This document shows positions 4,781 through 5,494 of a stretch of 5,494 bases of DNA, piece after piece. The stretch comes from an uncultured Bacilli bacterium. GTDB taxonomy: Bacteria > Bacillota_I > Bacilli_A > RF39 > UBA660. How positions within the stretch are numbered: position 1 is the stretch's first letter; each line of letters opens with the position of its first letter. Both the position numbers and the translations under genes were made by a program. The stretch lies in assembly GCA_947627525.1 (NCBI GenBank), contig CANQWJ010000093.1, forward strand, positions 1-5,494. The letters run 5' to 3'. The notes below the pieces were generated by a model, which was not told the DNA's origin, did no database searches, and was given only the letters and a program-made list of their open reading frames with translations.

Positions 4781-5494
4781 ACAAACTTTATTTTTGTTCC
4801 TTTTAAATCTTCTTCAACAAGACTATTTAGCCAATCTTTATCTTCAGAATTAAAAGAATAATTAACCGGCATTTGCATTACATTTGGTTCGTTTGATTTA
4901 ATTTCTTTTCCATCTAAAACAGATACTATTGTTACATTTATTTTTGGAACTTCTTCACTCCATTTTTCCTCATTCCAAAGTGCTTTTGAATCATCGTCTT
5001 CATCATATTGCTTTTCTGGGAATAAAGCAATTTGCTCTGGTTCAATAACAATGTTAATAGTTTGAGTCATTGGTGTTTCGTCACTTTTTTTCCAACTCAA
5101 CAAATAAGTACGTTTTAAAACACCATTTTTATTTTTAGCAGCGTTTTTTAAATCAGTTTCATCAAATCCAAAGTACTTATCAAAAGCTTGTTGTGAACCC
5201 ATATCGTCCTCATGATTTGGATCTTGAGTCGTTATTTTAATTTCCTTTGATCCTGATGGCATTGTAATATGAATACCAACAAAAGCCTTATTATCAGGAC
5301 GTCCAGCAACATCACCTGTAGCTAGTATTTCAAATGCTGCTTCACTATAGGTTAATGTAACTACGTTTGTCCCTGCTCCTGTCAATACTCCATTCTTACC
5401 AGTTTTTAAAGTGTCTTGATTAGTAATATCTTCAATTGTAGCATAGTCACTAGCATCAGCATATACACCTGGCATTAATAACACACATGCTAAT
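4573..5494 (-). CDS. Sortase-anchored surface protein, tandem paralogue (5' end outside the window)
   Basis: 306 codons are visible. The frame is open to the window edge, and the first residues (LACVLLMPGVYA) are the second half of the same signal peptide as in the downstream copy, so only about 11 residues are missing. Layout matches its paralogue: signal peptide ending VYA, a divergent ectodomain, a conserved TQTINIVIEPEQIALF stretch and WNEEKWSEEV, a module ending in FVGFYSDAKLKNKYDW and LTIYMAF, then NPATGD, a hydrophobic helix and KKVNE. It should likewise be exported and linked to the cell wall by an NPxTG-type sortase. The last 70 or so residues are almost identical to the paralogue, while the ectodomain has diverged widely with several insertions and deletions. 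Its own promoter, and whether it also has a poly-G tract, lie beyond the window. The ectodomain's ligand or role is unknown. Confidence 0.88.
   Translation of the reverse strand, partial: LACVLLMPGVYADASDYATIEDITNQDTLKTGKNGVLTGAGTNVVTLTYSEAAFEILATGDVAGRPDNKAFVGIHITMPSGSKEIKITTQDPNHEDDMGSQQAFDKYFGFDETDLKNAAKNKNGVLKRTYLLSWKKSDETPMTQTINIVIEPEQIALFPEKQYDEDDDSKALWNEEKWSEEVPKINVTIVSVLDGKEIKSNEPNVMQMPVNYSFNSEDKDWLNSLVEEDLKGTKIKFVGFYSDAKLKNKYDWTTKEEDLTIYMAFETVKEETNPATGDNLLTYVSLSVIALTGALGTALYLKKVNE

Noticed and set aside
1..5494. CRISPR arrays, tRNA or rRNA genes, insertion sequences, toxin-antitoxin pairs
   Set aside because: No spaced repeats, tRNA-like folds, transposase motifs or terminal inverted repeats were seen on either strand.

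Overview
The window comes from an AT-rich, low-GC Gram-positive bacterium (Bacillota, probably a gut-type Bacilli lineage, though the taxonomy is inference). The evidence is strong AGGAGG-type ribosome binding sites, U-tailed intrinsic terminators, sortase-type surface proteins and TTGACa/TATAAT promoters. Tryptophan is read from TGG, and TAA, TAG and TGA all serve as stops, so this is the standard bacterial code and not the Mycoplasma code. Every gene lies on the minus strand, so transcription runs from high to low coordinates.

In transcription order: (1) 4573-5494 and 3475-4431 are two tandem paralogous surface proteins. Each has a signal peptide, a divergent ectodomain, a degenerate Listeria-Bacteroides-repeat-like module, and an NPATG sorting signal with membrane anchor. 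Each is followed by an intrinsic terminator built on the same stem sequence. The promoter of the complete copy carries an uninterrupted G9 tract between its -35 and -10 boxes, the classic layout of a phase-variable promoter. (2) 3092-3346 is a monocistronic two-helix membrane protein with its own promoter and terminator. (3) 266-2978 is a tight four-gene operon. It encodes a membrane-anchored homologue of cofactor-independent phosphoglycerate mutase (iPGM) that has lost nearly every catalytic and metal-binding residue, an HdeD/DUF308 six-helix membrane protein, a DUF948-like one-helix protein and a two-helix protein with a lysine-rich tail. All four products are predicted membrane proteins. 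(4) 1-265 holds the promoter, a leader of about 150 nt and the first 23 codons of infC (translation initiation factor IF-3). The leader contains a terminator hairpin and a 9-nt perfectly complementary upstream segment that could act as antiterminator, as expected for L20-type autoregulation. infC appears to start at a rare AUA codon.

The strongest leads are the poly-G promoter switch in front of a sortase-anchored protein, the mosaic pair of surface genes with near-identical ends, and the pseudo-iPGM anchored in the membrane at the head of an all-membrane operon of unknown purpose.
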